Assembly: GCA_019359015.1 (NCBI GenBank) | Contig: JAHHID010000048.1 | Location: 1 to 55,688, forward strand | Direction: 5' to 3' | Source of the DNA: Spirirestis rafaelensis WJT71-NPBG6 | GTDB lineage: Bacteria > Cyanobacteriota > Cyanobacteriia > Cyanobacteriales > Nostocaceae | Length of the DNA stretch: 55,688 nt | Part shown: one piece after another, positions 26,098 through 34,832 of the stretch | Numbering within the stretch: the first letter of the stretch is position 1 | Layout of the letters: each line of letters opens with the position of its first letter | Position numbers and translations under genes: made by a program | Notes under the pieces: generated by a model | What the model was told of the DNA's origin: nothing | Seen by the model: only the letters and a program-made list of their open reading frames with translations | Databases searched by the model: none

Positions 26098-26571
26098 ATG
26101 TTAGAAATTCCCTCAAGTTCAATTTTTGCTATTGGTGTAGTAATTCTCGGTATCGCCATTTTGATTTATTTCTCGGCGAAAACCTTGATTACTTCAAATT
26201 TGTTTCAAGAAGGAGTGACTCTTTATCAAAAACAAGATTATCAAGCCGCAGAAGCCGTTTTTCGCAAAGTAATTTCGATTAACTCTACTAATGATGTGGT
26301 TCGCTTGCTGTTGGGAGATGTTTTGGTACAACAAGGTAATTTAGAATCAGCAGCGGAAATCTTTGGTGAAGTGATTAATCGCAGTCCGAAATATGCTGAT
26401 GCTTACTTGCGTCTGTCTAATGTTCTCATGCAGCAAGAGAAGCGAGAAGAAGCGATAACAAACTTGCAACTAGCTAAAGATTTATTGCAAAAACAACGAC
26501 AAACCGAAAAAGTTGAGAGAATAAGTCAATTATTAGACAAGATGACAGCTAGATCAAGTAAATTATCGTAA
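26098..26571 (+). CDS. Membrane-anchored TPR protein
   Basis: The 157-residue protein has one N-terminal transmembrane helix (SIFAIGVVILGIAILIYFSAKTLI) and about three TPR units (LFQEGVTLYQKQDYQAAEAVFRKVI, VVRLLLGDVLVQQGNLESAAEIF, YADAYLRLSNVLMQQEKREEAITNL). The start, ATG 26098, follows the hpt stop by 4 bp, so it is likely translated from the same mRNA. It could scaffold a membrane complex; no specific partner is known. Size and plan resemble ycf37 at 47778, but the sequences differ. Confidence 0.8.
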   Translation: MLEIPSSSIFAIGVVILGIAILIYFSAKTLITSNLFQEGVTLYQKQDYQAAEAVFRKVISINSTNDVVRLLLGDVLVQQGNLESAAEIFGEVINRSPKYADAYLRLSNVLMQQEKREEAITNLQLAKDLLQKQRQTEKVERISQLLDKMTARSSKLS

Positions 26572-26649
26572 ATAAAAAAGTAAGAGATGTAAGAAATTGG
26601 GAATAAGGCAAAGTAAGCATTTAAACCAAATGTAGATATTTTAGTAAAA

Positions 26650-27879
26650 ATGCTGAAAATAAATTTGCTGATTGCAACTATTATCGGCTTATGTTTGACA
26701 AATATTAATACTGCCTTCGGTGTTATTATAGGGGTTGGTGAACGAAACACACCAGACGCTTCAGAGACGATAGCGCCTTCAAACAAAAACGCAGTTGCTA
26801 GCTTTGAAGAAGGTGTAAATCTTTATGAACAAGGAGATTTAAAGGGATCGGAAGCAGCTTTTAGAAAAGCGATTGAGTTGCAACCAAACTTCGCCAAAGC
26901 TTATATAGGTTTGGGAAATGCTCTTGACGATCAAGGTAAAGCAACTGAAGCGATCGCTAGTTACAAAAAAGCGATTAGCCTTGAACCTCAAGAATCTGAA
27001 GCATACTTTAATTTAGGTTTGACTTTAGCAAGGCTGGATAAGTTATCTGAAGCCATCACCCAATACCAAAAAGCTGTTAGCCTCGATCCCAAATATGTAA
27101 AAGCTCGCTATAACTTAGGCAATGCTCTTTACACTCAAGGTAAGCTAACAGAAGCGATCGCACAATATATAGAAACGATTCGCCTAGAACCCAATTATGC
27201 ACCGCCTTATGCACGTTTGGGAAATGCTTTGTACGATCAAGGCAAAAAACAAGAAGCGATCGCTCAATATAAAAAAGCAATTACCCTTGAACCCAAGTAT
27301 GCAGCCGCTCACTATTATTTAGCAAGTGCATTGCACGCACAAGGTCAAATAACAGAAGCAATCGCACAATATACAGAAGCAATTCGCTTAGAACCGACAA
27401 ATCCAGCAGGTTACAACGGTTTAGGAAATGCTTTAGAAATTCAAGGCAAAATAGAAGAAGCGATCGCTCAATATAAAAAAGCAATTAGCCTCAATCCTAA
27501 ATATGTATCCGCTCACTACGACTTAGCATCAGCATTATACGAGCAAGATAAGCTAACAGAAGCCCAAAGCCAATATACAGAAACAATTCGTCTCGATCCG
27601 AAGTATGTACAAGCTTACAACGCTTTAGGCAATGTGCTTGACGATCAAGGTAAACCAACTGAAGCGATCGCTCAATACAAAAAAGCCATCAGTCTCGATC
27701 CAAAGAATGCCTACGCATATTATAATTTGGCAGTCACTTTGGGAAGAGAACAGCAGCTAGATGATGCGATCGTCGCTTTGAAAAAAGCCAGAGAATTATT
27801 TCAAACGCAAGGAAACTCTAAGATGCTTGAGCGAGTTGATCAACTGTTTCAAAAAATCAATATCAGACAAGTAAATTAA
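26650..27879 (+). CDS. Exported protein of ten TPR units
   Basis: The 409-residue protein has a signal peptide (MLKINLLIATIIGLCLTNINTAFG) and ten 34-residue TPR units from about residue 48 to 390. Units 4-9 alternate between two types (AIAQYKKAI and AIAQYTETI/IETI), giving a 68-residue, 204-bp super-repeat that suggests recent expansion by pairs. The mature protein should be a superhelical scaffold in the periplasm or lumen. It shares the operon direction of the preceding TPR gene but sits 78 bp away. Confidence 0.85.
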   Translation: MLKINLLIATIIGLCLTNINTAFGVIIGVGERNTPDASETIAPSNKNAVASFEEGVNLYEQGDLKGSEAAFRKAIELQPNFAKAYIGLGNALDDQGKATEAIASYKKAISLEPQESEAYFNLGLTLARLDKLSEAITQYQKAVSLDPKYVKARYNLGNALYTQGKLTEAIAQYIETIRLEPNYAPPYARLGNALYDQGKKQEAIAQYKKAITLEPKYAAAHYYLASALHAQGQITEAIAQYTEAIRLEPTNPAGYNGLGNALEIQGKIEEAIAQYKKAISLNPKYVSAHYDLASALYEQDKLTEAQSQYTETIRLDPKYVQAYNALGNVLDDQGKPTEAIAQYKKAISLDPKNAYAYYNLAVTLGREQQLDDAIVALKKARELFQTQGNSKMLERVDQLFQKINIRQVN

Positions 27880-27995
27880 ACTTTTAATCTTGATTCGTAC
27901 TGAGTGTTTTACCGCTCAAAGCTAGTTTTTTAAGCACTGTCCGTGCTTACTACATTAAAGCGCGTTTATCTGCGGTGCAAAATCCTCCAAAAGTC

Positions 27996-28748
27996 ATGAC
28001 TAAACAAAAAGGTAAAGTCTACCTCGTGGGTGCAGGGTTAGGAGATGTAGCATACCTGACCGTAAAAGCTTATCATCTCTTAGCTCAGGCAGAAGTTTTA
28101 GTTTACGATGCTTTAGTAGATGCCCAATTGTTAGAGTTAGTACCACCTGATTGTCTCAAATTGGATGTAGGCAAACGCGGTGGTAAACCAAGTACATCGC
28201 AAGTTGAAATTAACAACTTACTCATCAAATACTGCCACCAAAATCAACAAGTTGTACGCTTAAAATCAGGCGATCCATTTATTTTTGGACGCTGTACTTC
28301 CGAAATTGAAGCTTTGAAAACCGCAAATTGTCAGTTTGAAGTAGTACCAGGAATTTCCTCAGCTTTAGCAGCACCGTTACTAGCAGGAATTCCCCTGACA
28401 GATCCAGTTTTAAGTCGATGTTTTGCAGTGTTTACAGCGCATGAACCAGATGCTTTAGATTGGGAAGCGCTATCACATTTAGAGACGCTGGTAATTTTGA
28501 TGGGAGGGCGAAATCTACCTGAAATTGTACATCAATTGCTGCGGTATGGGCGATCGCGTTTAACACCCATTGCCATTATCCGTTGGGCGGGTACTCCCCA
28601 AGAAAAAATTTTCATAGCTCAACTTGGCAATATTTTGGAAGAAACTGCTGGAGAATCTTTATCCCCGGTGGTAATTGTCATTGGCGAAGTTGTTGGGTTA
28701 CGCAGATACCTGCAATCTGAGAATATAGACTTAGACGATTCTTACTAG
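27996..28748 (+). CDS. cobA: Uroporphyrinogen-III C-methyltransferase
   Basis: SUMT makes precorrin-2 from uroporphyrinogen III, the entry to sirohaem and cobalamin. The 250-residue protein has family motifs VYLVGAGLGDVAYLTVKAYHLL, YDALVDAQLL, VRLKSGDPFIFGR and VVPGISSALAAPLLAGIPLT. GTG 27975 is an alternative start seven codons upstream; ATG 27996 fits homologues better. It is immediately followed by hemD, which makes its substrate. Confidence 0.92.
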   Translation: MTKQKGKVYLVGAGLGDVAYLTVKAYHLLAQAEVLVYDALVDAQLLELVPPDCLKLDVGKRGGKPSTSQVEINNLLIKYCHQNQQVVRLKSGDPFIFGRCTSEIEALKTANCQFEVVPGISSALAAPLLAGIPLTDPVLSRCFAVFTAHEPDALDWEALSHLETLVILMGGRNLPEIVHQLLRYGRSRLTPIAIIRWAGTPQEKIFIAQLGNILEETAGESLSPVVIVIGEVVGLRRYLQSENIDLDDSY

Positions 28749-28760
28749 CCACCCCCAGCT

Positions 28761-29603
28761 ATGTCAAATAACCTCCCCCCCTCTTTGCATGCCCCCCTCT
28801 CCCCCTCCTCCTCTCTCCCCCTCGTCGGTAAAACAATCTTAGTTACGCGTTCAGTTGGACAATCGAGTCAATTTAGCGATCGCCTGACTGAAGTTGGTGC
28901 TACTGTTATTGAAATGCCAACATTAGAAATCGTTCCCCCTTCAAGTTGGTCAGGTTTAGATAATGCGATCGCGCATTTATCCGATTTTCATTGGTTAATT
29001 CTCACTTCCACCAATGCCATAGACTACTTTTTTGAACGGTTGAATACACAAAATATAGATAACCGGGCTTTAGCTAAAATCAAAATTGCCGTTGTCGGTG
29101 AAAAAACCGCTCAAAGACTTAAAGAACGCAGTCTCGAACCAGATTTTATTCCCCCCAACTTTATTGCAGATTCCTTAATAGCAAACTTTCCCGAAGAACT
29201 GACTGGAAAAAAAATATTATTTCCCAGAGTCGAAAGCGGTGGAAGAGAAGTTTTAGTTAAAGAATTCACAGCCAAAGGTGCAGAGGTAATAGAAGTTGCC
29301 GCTTATCAATCTTGCTGTCCAAATAGCATACCACCAGCGGCAGAATTAGCACTGCAAAAGAAAAGCCTGGATATTATTACTTTTGCTAGTTCTAAAACTG
29401 TACAATGCTTTCATAAACTGACAACAAAACTATTTTCCGAATCACTAGCAAGTTCTTTAGAAGGGATTTGTATTGCTTCTATAGGTCCTCAAACCTCTAA
29501 AGATTGTCGTTCTTTACTGGGACGTGTGGATGTGGAAGCTGAAGAACATACTTTAGAAGGATTAACGCAAGCATTGATAAAATGGGCAATGCCCAATGAG
29601 TAA
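28761..29603 (+). CDS. hemD: Uroporphyrinogen-III synthase
   Basis: HemD cyclises hydroxymethylbilane to uroporphyrinogen III, the branch-point of haem, chlorophyll, sirohaem and B12 synthesis. The 280-residue protein has the usual poorly conserved two-domain fold with marks such as ILVTRSVGQSSQFSDRL, LILTSTNAIDYFF, AVVGEKTAQRL, LFPRVESGGREVL and ITFASSKTVQCF. Residues 2-22 (SNNLPPSLHAPLSPSSSLPLV) are a low-complexity extension encoded by a C-rich repeat. The gene follows cobA by 12 bp and overlaps coaE by 8 bp. Confidence 0.9.
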   Translation: MSNNLPPSLHAPLSPSSSLPLVGKTILVTRSVGQSSQFSDRLTEVGATVIEMPTLEIVPPSSWSGLDNAIAHLSDFHWLILTSTNAIDYFFERLNTQNIDNRALAKIKIAVVGEKTAQRLKERSLEPDFIPPNFIADSLIANFPEELTGKKILFPRVESGGREVLVKEFTAKGAEVIEVAAYQSCCPNSIPPAAELALQKKSLDIITFASSKTVQCFHKLTTKLFSESLASSLEGICIASIGPQTSKDCRSLLGRVDVEAEEHTLEGLTQALIKWAMPNE

Positions 29604-30225
29604 ACAGATAATTGGTTTAACTGGAGGTATTGCCACAGGCAAAAGTACTGTTGCAAATTATTTAGCTACAGCTTATAGTTTACCGATTTTCGATGCAGAT
29701 ATTTATGCTAGAGACGCAGTATCTGTGGATTCGCCAATTCTCCAAGCGATCGCTCAACGTTACGGTGAACAAATTTTACTTGCAGATAATAGCCTCAACC
29801 GTCCAAAACTTGGCGAAATTATCTTTAATAATCAAGGGGAGCGCACTTGGGTAGAGAATTTGATTCATCCTTACGTGCGCGATCGCTTCTTATGTGCAAT
29901 TACTGAAAATTCAAAAATACTAGTGTTTGTTGTGCCTTTACTATTTGAAGCGCAAATGACAGATTTAGTTACAGAAATTTGGGTAGTAAGCTGTTCTGAA
30001 CAACAACAATTAGCAAGATTAATGCAGCGTAATAATTTAACTTTAGAACAAGCACAAGCCAGGATTCACAGTCAAATGCCGATTACAGAAAAAGCAGCGC
30101 GTGCTGATATTGTGTTAGATAACAACTCTACTAAAGATATATTGTTAAAACAGGTAGATTTGGCTTTGCCTATAAATAATAAACAAAATGATAGAAATCA
30201 AAACGATAAAATTACACCAAATTGA
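29596..30225 (+). CDS. coaE: Dephospho-CoA kinase
   Basis: Final step of coenzyme A synthesis: phosphorylates the 3'-OH of dephospho-CoA. The 209-residue protein starts with Walker A GGIATGKS (residues 10-17), followed by FDADIYARDAV and a typical LIHPYVR and VPLLFEAQM. The start overlaps hemD by 8 bp, and its end overlaps the next gene by 38 bp, so translation is coupled. Confidence 0.95.
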   Translation: MSKQIIGLTGGIATGKSTVANYLATAYSLPIFDADIYARDAVSVDSPILQAIAQRYGEQILLADNSLNRPKLGEIIFNNQGERTWVENLIHPYVRDRFLCAITENSKILVFVVPLLFEAQMTDLVTEIWVVSCSEQQQLARLMQRNNLTLEQAQARIHSQMPITEKAARADIVLDNNSTKDILLKQVDLALPINNKQNDRNQNDKITPN

Positions 30226-30661
30226 AGAAGTTAAACGAATTATATTTGCAGTATGCTCAGAAATATTTCAGGTTCCTGAAGAAGTAATTAGAAATAATGA
30301 TTCCTTGTCAGATATAGATGACGTGCGATTGCACTATTTAGATAATAAAGGTACATTTTTGGTACTTGTCGATGATGATAAAGTTGTTGGTAGCGGAGGA
30401 ATTAGGCGTTTGAATGACGACATCTGCGAACTGAAGCGAATGTGGTTGCTCAAAGATTACCGAGGACAAGGATTTGGCAAAAAAATGGCACAGATGCTCT
30501 TAGATTTTGCCAAGAAAGCAGGTTACAAGAAAGTCAGACTTGACTGTGGAGATGAACAAAAACAAGCACAAGCAGTCAACCTCTATAAGCAACTTGGCTT
30601 TTATGTAATTGAGCGTTACAATGACAGCCTTTGTACCGTCTTCATGGAGAAGATAATCTAA
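30188..30661 (+). CDS. GNAT-family N-acetyltransferase
   Basis: The 157-residue protein has the acetyl-CoA-binding motif A (ELKRMWLLKDYRGQGFGKKMAQMLLDFAKKAG, with R-x2-G-x-G/A as RGQGFG) and motif B-like YKQLGFYVIERYND. The substrate is unknown. It overlaps coaE by 38 bp, the fourth gene of a compact operon with cobA and hemD. Its stop overlaps that of the convergent Uma2 gene by 3 bp. Confidence 0.88.
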   Translation: MIEIKTIKLHQIEEVKRIIFAVCSEIFQVPEEVIRNNDSLSDIDDVRLHYLDNKGTFLVLVDDDKVVGSGGIRRLNDDICELKRMWLLKDYRGQGFGKKMAQMLLDFAKKAGYKKVRLDCGDEQKQAQAVNLYKQLGFYVIERYNDSLCTVFMEKII

Positions 30662-31350
30662 GATTGTTGTGACAATCGGTCAACAAAAGCCTGATGTTCT
30701 GTTGAATTCAAACCTTCTTGCAGCACCGCTAAAACTTTAGTCATTTCTCCCGTTAATAGCGCTATCATATCTAACCACAAACCTGGAAATATCCGACTTT
30801 TAATCACACCATTTGCATCAGCTTCTAATGTTACATACTCGTCATTTTGCAAGCTGAACCAATCAACTTTATTTTCTAAAATCTGCCAAACAATATATTC
30901 TTGCACGCCATTACGACGGTATGCCCGTTTCTTATCATACAAGTCATTTGATGCACTACTAGCGGCAACTTCTGCCACTAACTCTGGTGCGCCTTCTATG
31001 TAGTCATCTTCACTAATTTTTGCCTGTCCGCCCAATTTTTCATCTATTAATAATAGAACATCCGGCTGGGGTTCATTATCTAAATCTAGGCGAACTGTAG
31101 CATTATCACCTAACTCTACTCCTGGGGTGGAAACTTTGTAAGTCCCCAACCAGATAATTAAATCACCGTGAGGTTGTCCATGACTTTTAAAACGTAATGG
31201 CGATGACACGTAGACGACTCCTTCAATTAATTCTGCTTTCTTGAGATCCGGCATTGCTGTATAACGGCGCTCAAATTCGTGACGGCTGAGTCTGTCGCCA
31301 CTTTCTAAAGGTGGTATCTTGTTTAAGCCACGTTCTACAGAAGCTGTCAT
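30658..31350 (-). CDS. Uma2-family endonuclease-like protein
   Basis: The 230-residue DUF820/Uma2 protein has features of a PD-(D/E)XK fold: EPQPDVLLLI, then APELVAEVAASSASNDLYDKKRAYRRNGVQEYIVW (E...K). These proteins occur in dozens of copies in filamentous cyanobacteria; function is not established. An N-terminal LSRHEFERRYTAMPDLKKAELIEGVVYV is typical. AAGGA lies about 10 nt upstream of the ATG. Its stop overlaps that of the convergent GNAT gene. Confidence 0.85.
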   Translation of the reverse strand: MTASVERGLNKIPPLESGDRLSRHEFERRYTAMPDLKKAELIEGVVYVSSPLRFKSHGQPHGDLIIWLGTYKVSTPGVELGDNATVRLDLDNEPQPDVLLLIDEKLGGQAKISEDDYIEGAPELVAEVAASSASNDLYDKKRAYRRNGVQEYIVWQILENKVDWFSLQNDEYVTLEADANGVIKSRIFPGLWLDMIALLTGEMTKVLAVLQEGLNSTEHQAFVDRLSQQS

Positions 31351-31478
31351 TGAAGAAGTCCTTGTTTATTCGATGCTTTTCTAAATAATCAAAGTTATTT
31401 TTAGCCTAATTCTTTGATTGTGCAAGCTTGCTTAATTTAGCCTTATTGTAATCAAAATTATTCAATTACAACTCATAC

Positions 31479-31498
31479 AGACGCGATTAATCGCGTCT
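31479..31498. terminator. 20-bp perfect palindrome after tldD
   Basis: AGACGCGATT directly followed by AATCGCGTCT, 28 bp after the tldD stop on the reverse strand. A similar AGACGCGA/TCGCGTCT hairpin lies at 47639-47660. Confidence 0.55.
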
Positions 31499-31526
31499 CT
31501 ACCGCGCGTCTTAACTCTTAACTGAA

Positions 31527-32921
31527 TCAAGCTTCACCCCCAATCACGACATCACGTATTCTTAAACTCGGTCCGCCACAACCGACAGGTAAACCATCTT
31601 GTCCACCTTTACCGCAACCGCCAGACTCATCCCAGTAAAAATCATCACCGATCGCTTCTATATCTGCTAAAGTTTGAAAAACGTTACCCGAAAGCGTCAC
31701 ATCCCGCACCTGTTCGGCAATTTTCCCATTTCTAATCATCCACGCTTCCCCAGCGCTAAAGGTGAACATTTCTCCGTTTGTCATTCCCCCTAGCCAATTA
31801 CGGGCGTACACTCCCTCTTTGATACCAGTAAATAAATCTTCTACTGGCGTTGTACCTCTTTCAATCCAGGTATTGGTCATCCGCACAATTGGCGAAAAGT
31901 GATAATTAAGACAACGTGCATTACCTGTAGGCGCTTCGTCCAATTTCCCGGCGGTTTCGCGAGAATGCAAACGTCCCACCAAAACGCCATCTTTAATCAG
32001 TTGGGTGGTGGTGGCGGGTGTGCCTTCGTCATCGTAAAAATAACTACCGCGATGTCCCTGAGGTGCAGCACCATCAAAAATTTGCAACTCTTTTGGACCA
32101 AACCGCCGACCGATGGTCATTACTTCCAGCAAATCTGGATTTTCGTAAGCCATATCCGCCTCAGAAAGATGTCCAAAGGCTTCGTGGACAAATAACCCGG
32201 TGAGAATCGGGTCAATGACCACGGTGTAAGTATTACCTTTTACCGGTGGCAAAGATAAAGCAGCTACAGCCCTTTGAGCCGCACTCTTGACTTGTTCATC
32301 CAAATGTGCTAAGTCTTCATAAGCTTTGCGAGAGCCGATGGTTTCCCTTCCAGTTTGCACAGTTTCGCCGTCTTTAGCTGTAGCGGCAAAACGCATTTCC
32401 ATATCCACCCAAGATTGCTCAATTAAAGTGCCTTCGGAAGTGGCGAGGATAATTCTTTGGGAACTGTCACCATAGCTGACTGAAGTAGTGGTGATGCGGT
32501 GGTCAACGCTTTTGAGTAAATCGGTGTAGCGATCGCACAATTGTTTTTTCTGCAATAAAGGTATTTTTCGCGGGTTAGTACCTGTTAGCGGTAAAGTGCA
32601 TATCGCTTGTACTGCATCAATCGGGGCAAGTATAGTTTCTTCATCACCAACCATACGTGCTGCGGCGATCGCTTCTTCTATCCGGTCTTTAATTGTCGCT
32701 AACTGGTTAAAACTACTTAAACCCCACCCACCTTTATAACAAGCGCGAATTTGTCCACCAATTGAAATACCTTCGCTGAGGGTTTCTACTTTATCGCCAC
32801 GTAAAAAAATATCAGTATCTTCTGCCTCTTCCAAGCGAATCATTAAATAATCTACTTTAGATGAGTAACGGGCAATCAAGTCAGAAAGCAAATTTTGGGC
32901 ATCGGTAAGTTGAGAATTCAT
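31527..32921 (-). CDS. tldD: TldD-type metalloprotease
   Basis: TldD, with a PmbA/TldE partner, forms a zinc protease that trims unfolded peptides and matures modified peptides. The 464-residue protein has the zinc motif HEAFGH (residues 246-251: His246, Glu247, His251), the metal Cys region in GGCGKGGQDGLPVGCGGPSL and the typical NARCLNYHFSPIVRMTNT. I use ATG 32921; TTG 32942 is a weaker alternative. The partner gene tldE is not in this window. Confidence 0.93.
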   Translation of the reverse strand: MNSQLTDAQNLLSDLIARYSSKVDYLMIRLEEAEDTDIFLRGDKVETLSEGISIGGQIRACYKGGWGLSSFNQLATIKDRIEEAIAAARMVGDEETILAPIDAVQAICTLPLTGTNPRKIPLLQKKQLCDRYTDLLKSVDHRITTTSVSYGDSSQRIILATSEGTLIEQSWVDMEMRFAATAKDGETVQTGRETIGSRKAYEDLAHLDEQVKSAAQRAVAALSLPPVKGNTYTVVIDPILTGLFVHEAFGHLSEADMAYENPDLLEVMTIGRRFGPKELQIFDGAAPQGHRGSYFYDDEGTPATTTQLIKDGVLVGRLHSRETAGKLDEAPTGNARCLNYHFSPIVRMTNTWIERGTTPVEDLFTGIKEGVYARNWLGGMTNGEMFTFSAGEAWMIRNGKIAEQVRDVTLSGNVFQTLADIEAIGDDFYWDESGGCGKGGQDGLPVGCGGPSLRIRDVVIGGEA

Positions 32922-32964
32922 AATATCGGTTTTGTTTAACAATCTATTTACATTTACATCTTGC

Positions 32965-33075
32965 CTCGTTCCTAGGCTCCAGCCTGGGAAAGCCTTACAG
33001 AGGCTCTGCCTCTGGTTACGGGTTCTGGAGGCAGAGCCTCCCAGGCTGCATTCCTTGGCAGAGCTAAGGAACGAG
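32965..33075. mobile_element. 111-bp hairpin element
   Basis: Three nested inverted segments pair perfectly: CTCGTTCCT (32965) with AGGAACGAG (33067), CAGCCTGGGA (32980) with TCCCAGGCTG (33039), and GAGGCTCTGCCTC (33000) with GAGGCAGAGCCTC (33028), around a 15-nt loop. It has no coding capacity and lies between divergent tldD and the AraC gene. Confidence 0.7.
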
Positions 33076-33178
33076 AACTGAAAAAATATGCAATGCCTAA
33101 TTTTGAGACTTATATATGCATTATCCTAGCGACAAGCCGCTTAATTAACGATAAAAATCATCAAAGCCGACTTTAGCC

Positions 33179-34033
33179 GTGTCTAACAATGAACCTCCCG
33201 AACACTTACACCTCCTCTCCAGCTTTGAGGCAGGATGGGAAGGGTTGAACCTCCTATATGAAATAGAACCTGCTGACGAAACGCCAGAAATGTACCTGGG
33301 TCAGCACTTTATTGTTATTGCTCTTGATAATTTTCGTGCCAGCTATATGTTAAACCAAAGTTGGCACCAAGTGGATTACGCTCGTGGTGATATTGCTATT
33401 CTTCCGGCTTCGGAACCTTTCCCCAGGACACAGATTGATAGAGAAGTTCCATTAGTTGAACTATTTCTTGAACCTGCAATTGTTAGCCGTGTTGCTTGTG
33501 AATGTGTAGATACAGCTTATACCGAACTTGTACCGCACTGGCACATACGCGATCCTTTAATTCAGCATATGGGGTTGGCACTTAAGGCTGAGTTAGAAAC
33601 AGGAGGCGTTGACAGTCGGCTTTATGTAGAATCGATGGCAACTGCGCTTTCAGTGCATTTACTGAGACGTTATTCTGCACGCCAACAGCAGATTAAAAAC
33701 TATACAGGTGGTTTGCCCAAGTATAGATTAAGGGAAGCGATCGCCTATATCAATGAACATCTAGATTACAGCTTGACTTTAGCTGAACTTGCGGCTTCAG
33801 TGCAGATGAGTCCGCATTATTTTGCTACTTTATTCAAGCAATCTACAGGTTTGACACCGCATCAATATGTGATGAAATGCCGAATAGATAAAGCAAAACA
33901 GTTATTGCATATACCCGAATTAACACTTGTAGAAATCTGTCAGCAAGTTGGCTTTCAAAGTCAAAGTCATTTTACCAAGGTGTTTCGCGAACATACCAAA
34001 ACAACACCAAAGGTATATCGAGATGCGCTGTAA
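33179..34033 (+). CDS. AraC-family transcriptional regulator
   Basis: The 284-residue protein has an N-terminal ligand domain of the cupin-like type and a C-terminal double helix-turn-helix (about 185-284: LREAIAYINEHLDYSLTLAELAASVQMSPHYFATLFKQSTGLTPHQYVMKCRIDKAKQLL... and VEICQQVGFQSQSHFTKVFREHTKTTPKVYR). The start is GTG at 33179. The effector is unknown. The membrane haem-type protein gene 154 bp downstream on the same strand is a candidate target. Confidence 0.9.
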   Translation: MSNNEPPEHLHLLSSFEAGWEGLNLLYEIEPADETPEMYLGQHFIVIALDNFRASYMLNQSWHQVDYARGDIAILPASEPFPRTQIDREVPLVELFLEPAIVSRVACECVDTAYTELVPHWHIRDPLIQHMGLALKAELETGGVDSRLYVESMATALSVHLLRRYSARQQQIKNYTGGLPKYRLREAIAYINEHLDYSLTLAELAASVQMSPHYFATLFKQSTGLTPHQYVMKCRIDKAKQLLHIPELTLVEICQQVGFQSQSHFTKVFREHTKTTPKVYRDAL

Positions 34034-34187
34034 AAGAAGTCAGGAGTCAGGAGAACTTTACCCATGAAGGGATCGAGTTTCAATATAAGTGAAGATTAAG
34101 ACATTTTTCGGAAGATTAGGCAAGACAGGGACACGAAGCGATCGCTAAATTAAATACCAATCAGTAGTAAAGCAGGAGTAAGAAAGT

Positions 34188-34781
34188 ATGAAAGATACCA
34201 CCGCTTTTCAAGGTTGGAATATCGTTGGTTTTTCAACGCTGGCGATTGGTGCTATAGTCGCTGTCATCTGGTTGTTTCATGGAATTGATGAGCAAGGAAT
34301 GCGGATGGCAATCAGGGCAACTGCTCGTACTTCGTGTATCCTGTTTCTTGGTGCTTTCGTCGCATCCGCACTTCGGCGAATTTGGTCAAATTCTTTCACG
34401 GCATGGCTTTTAAAGAATCGCCGTTATTTAGGCATATCGATGGCAGTGTCGCATACTTATCATGCGATCGCTTGGACTGGATTATGGTTTGCTACTTCTG
34501 GAGTAACTCCCAAATTTGATCCAGGCGGCACTTTAGGTTATTTACTCCTGATTGCCATGACTATAACATCCTTTCAAGGTCCGGCTGCTTGGATCGGTCA
34601 ACGTGCTTGGAAAATTTTGCACACTACAGGAATGCACTTTTTTTGGCTAGCTTTTACGCTGGAATTTAGCCTGAGAATTCAACAGTCAATGCTGATTTAT
34701 TTACCTTTAGTAATCTTGTTAGTTTTAGCAATAATGCTTCGCCTAGTTGCGCCGAGAATGCAAAGCAAGTTCGCCAGCTAG
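34188..34781 (+). CDS. Ferric-reductase-like transmembrane protein
   Basis: The 197-residue protein has about six membrane segments and a pattern of histidines (ISMAVSHTYHAIAWTGLWF, ILHTTGMHFFWLAFTLEF) like the haem-binding helices of the ferric reductase/MsrQ transmembrane domain. No flavin or NAD domain is attached, so it would be a membrane cytochrome b-type electron carrier working with another subunit. It follows the AraC-type regulator in the same direction. Confidence 0.7.
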   Translation: MKDTTAFQGWNIVGFSTLAIGAIVAVIWLFHGIDEQGMRMAIRATARTSCILFLGAFVASALRRIWSNSFTAWLLKNRRYLGISMAVSHTYHAIAWTGLWFATSGVTPKFDPGGTLGYLLLIAMTITSFQGPAAWIGQRAWKILHTTGMHFFWLAFTLEFSLRIQQSMLIYLPLVILLVLAIMLRLVAPRMQSKFAS

Positions 34782-34832
34782 TTGTAAGGAACTGTGCTTC
34801 GGTGTCCGAACTAAGTAAAGAAGTACAAATCT

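Noticed and set aside
27077-27484. Two similar reverse-strand frames of 67 codons 204 bp apart
   Set aside because: They are antisense shadows of the repeated TPR codons and only reflect the 204-bp periodicity.
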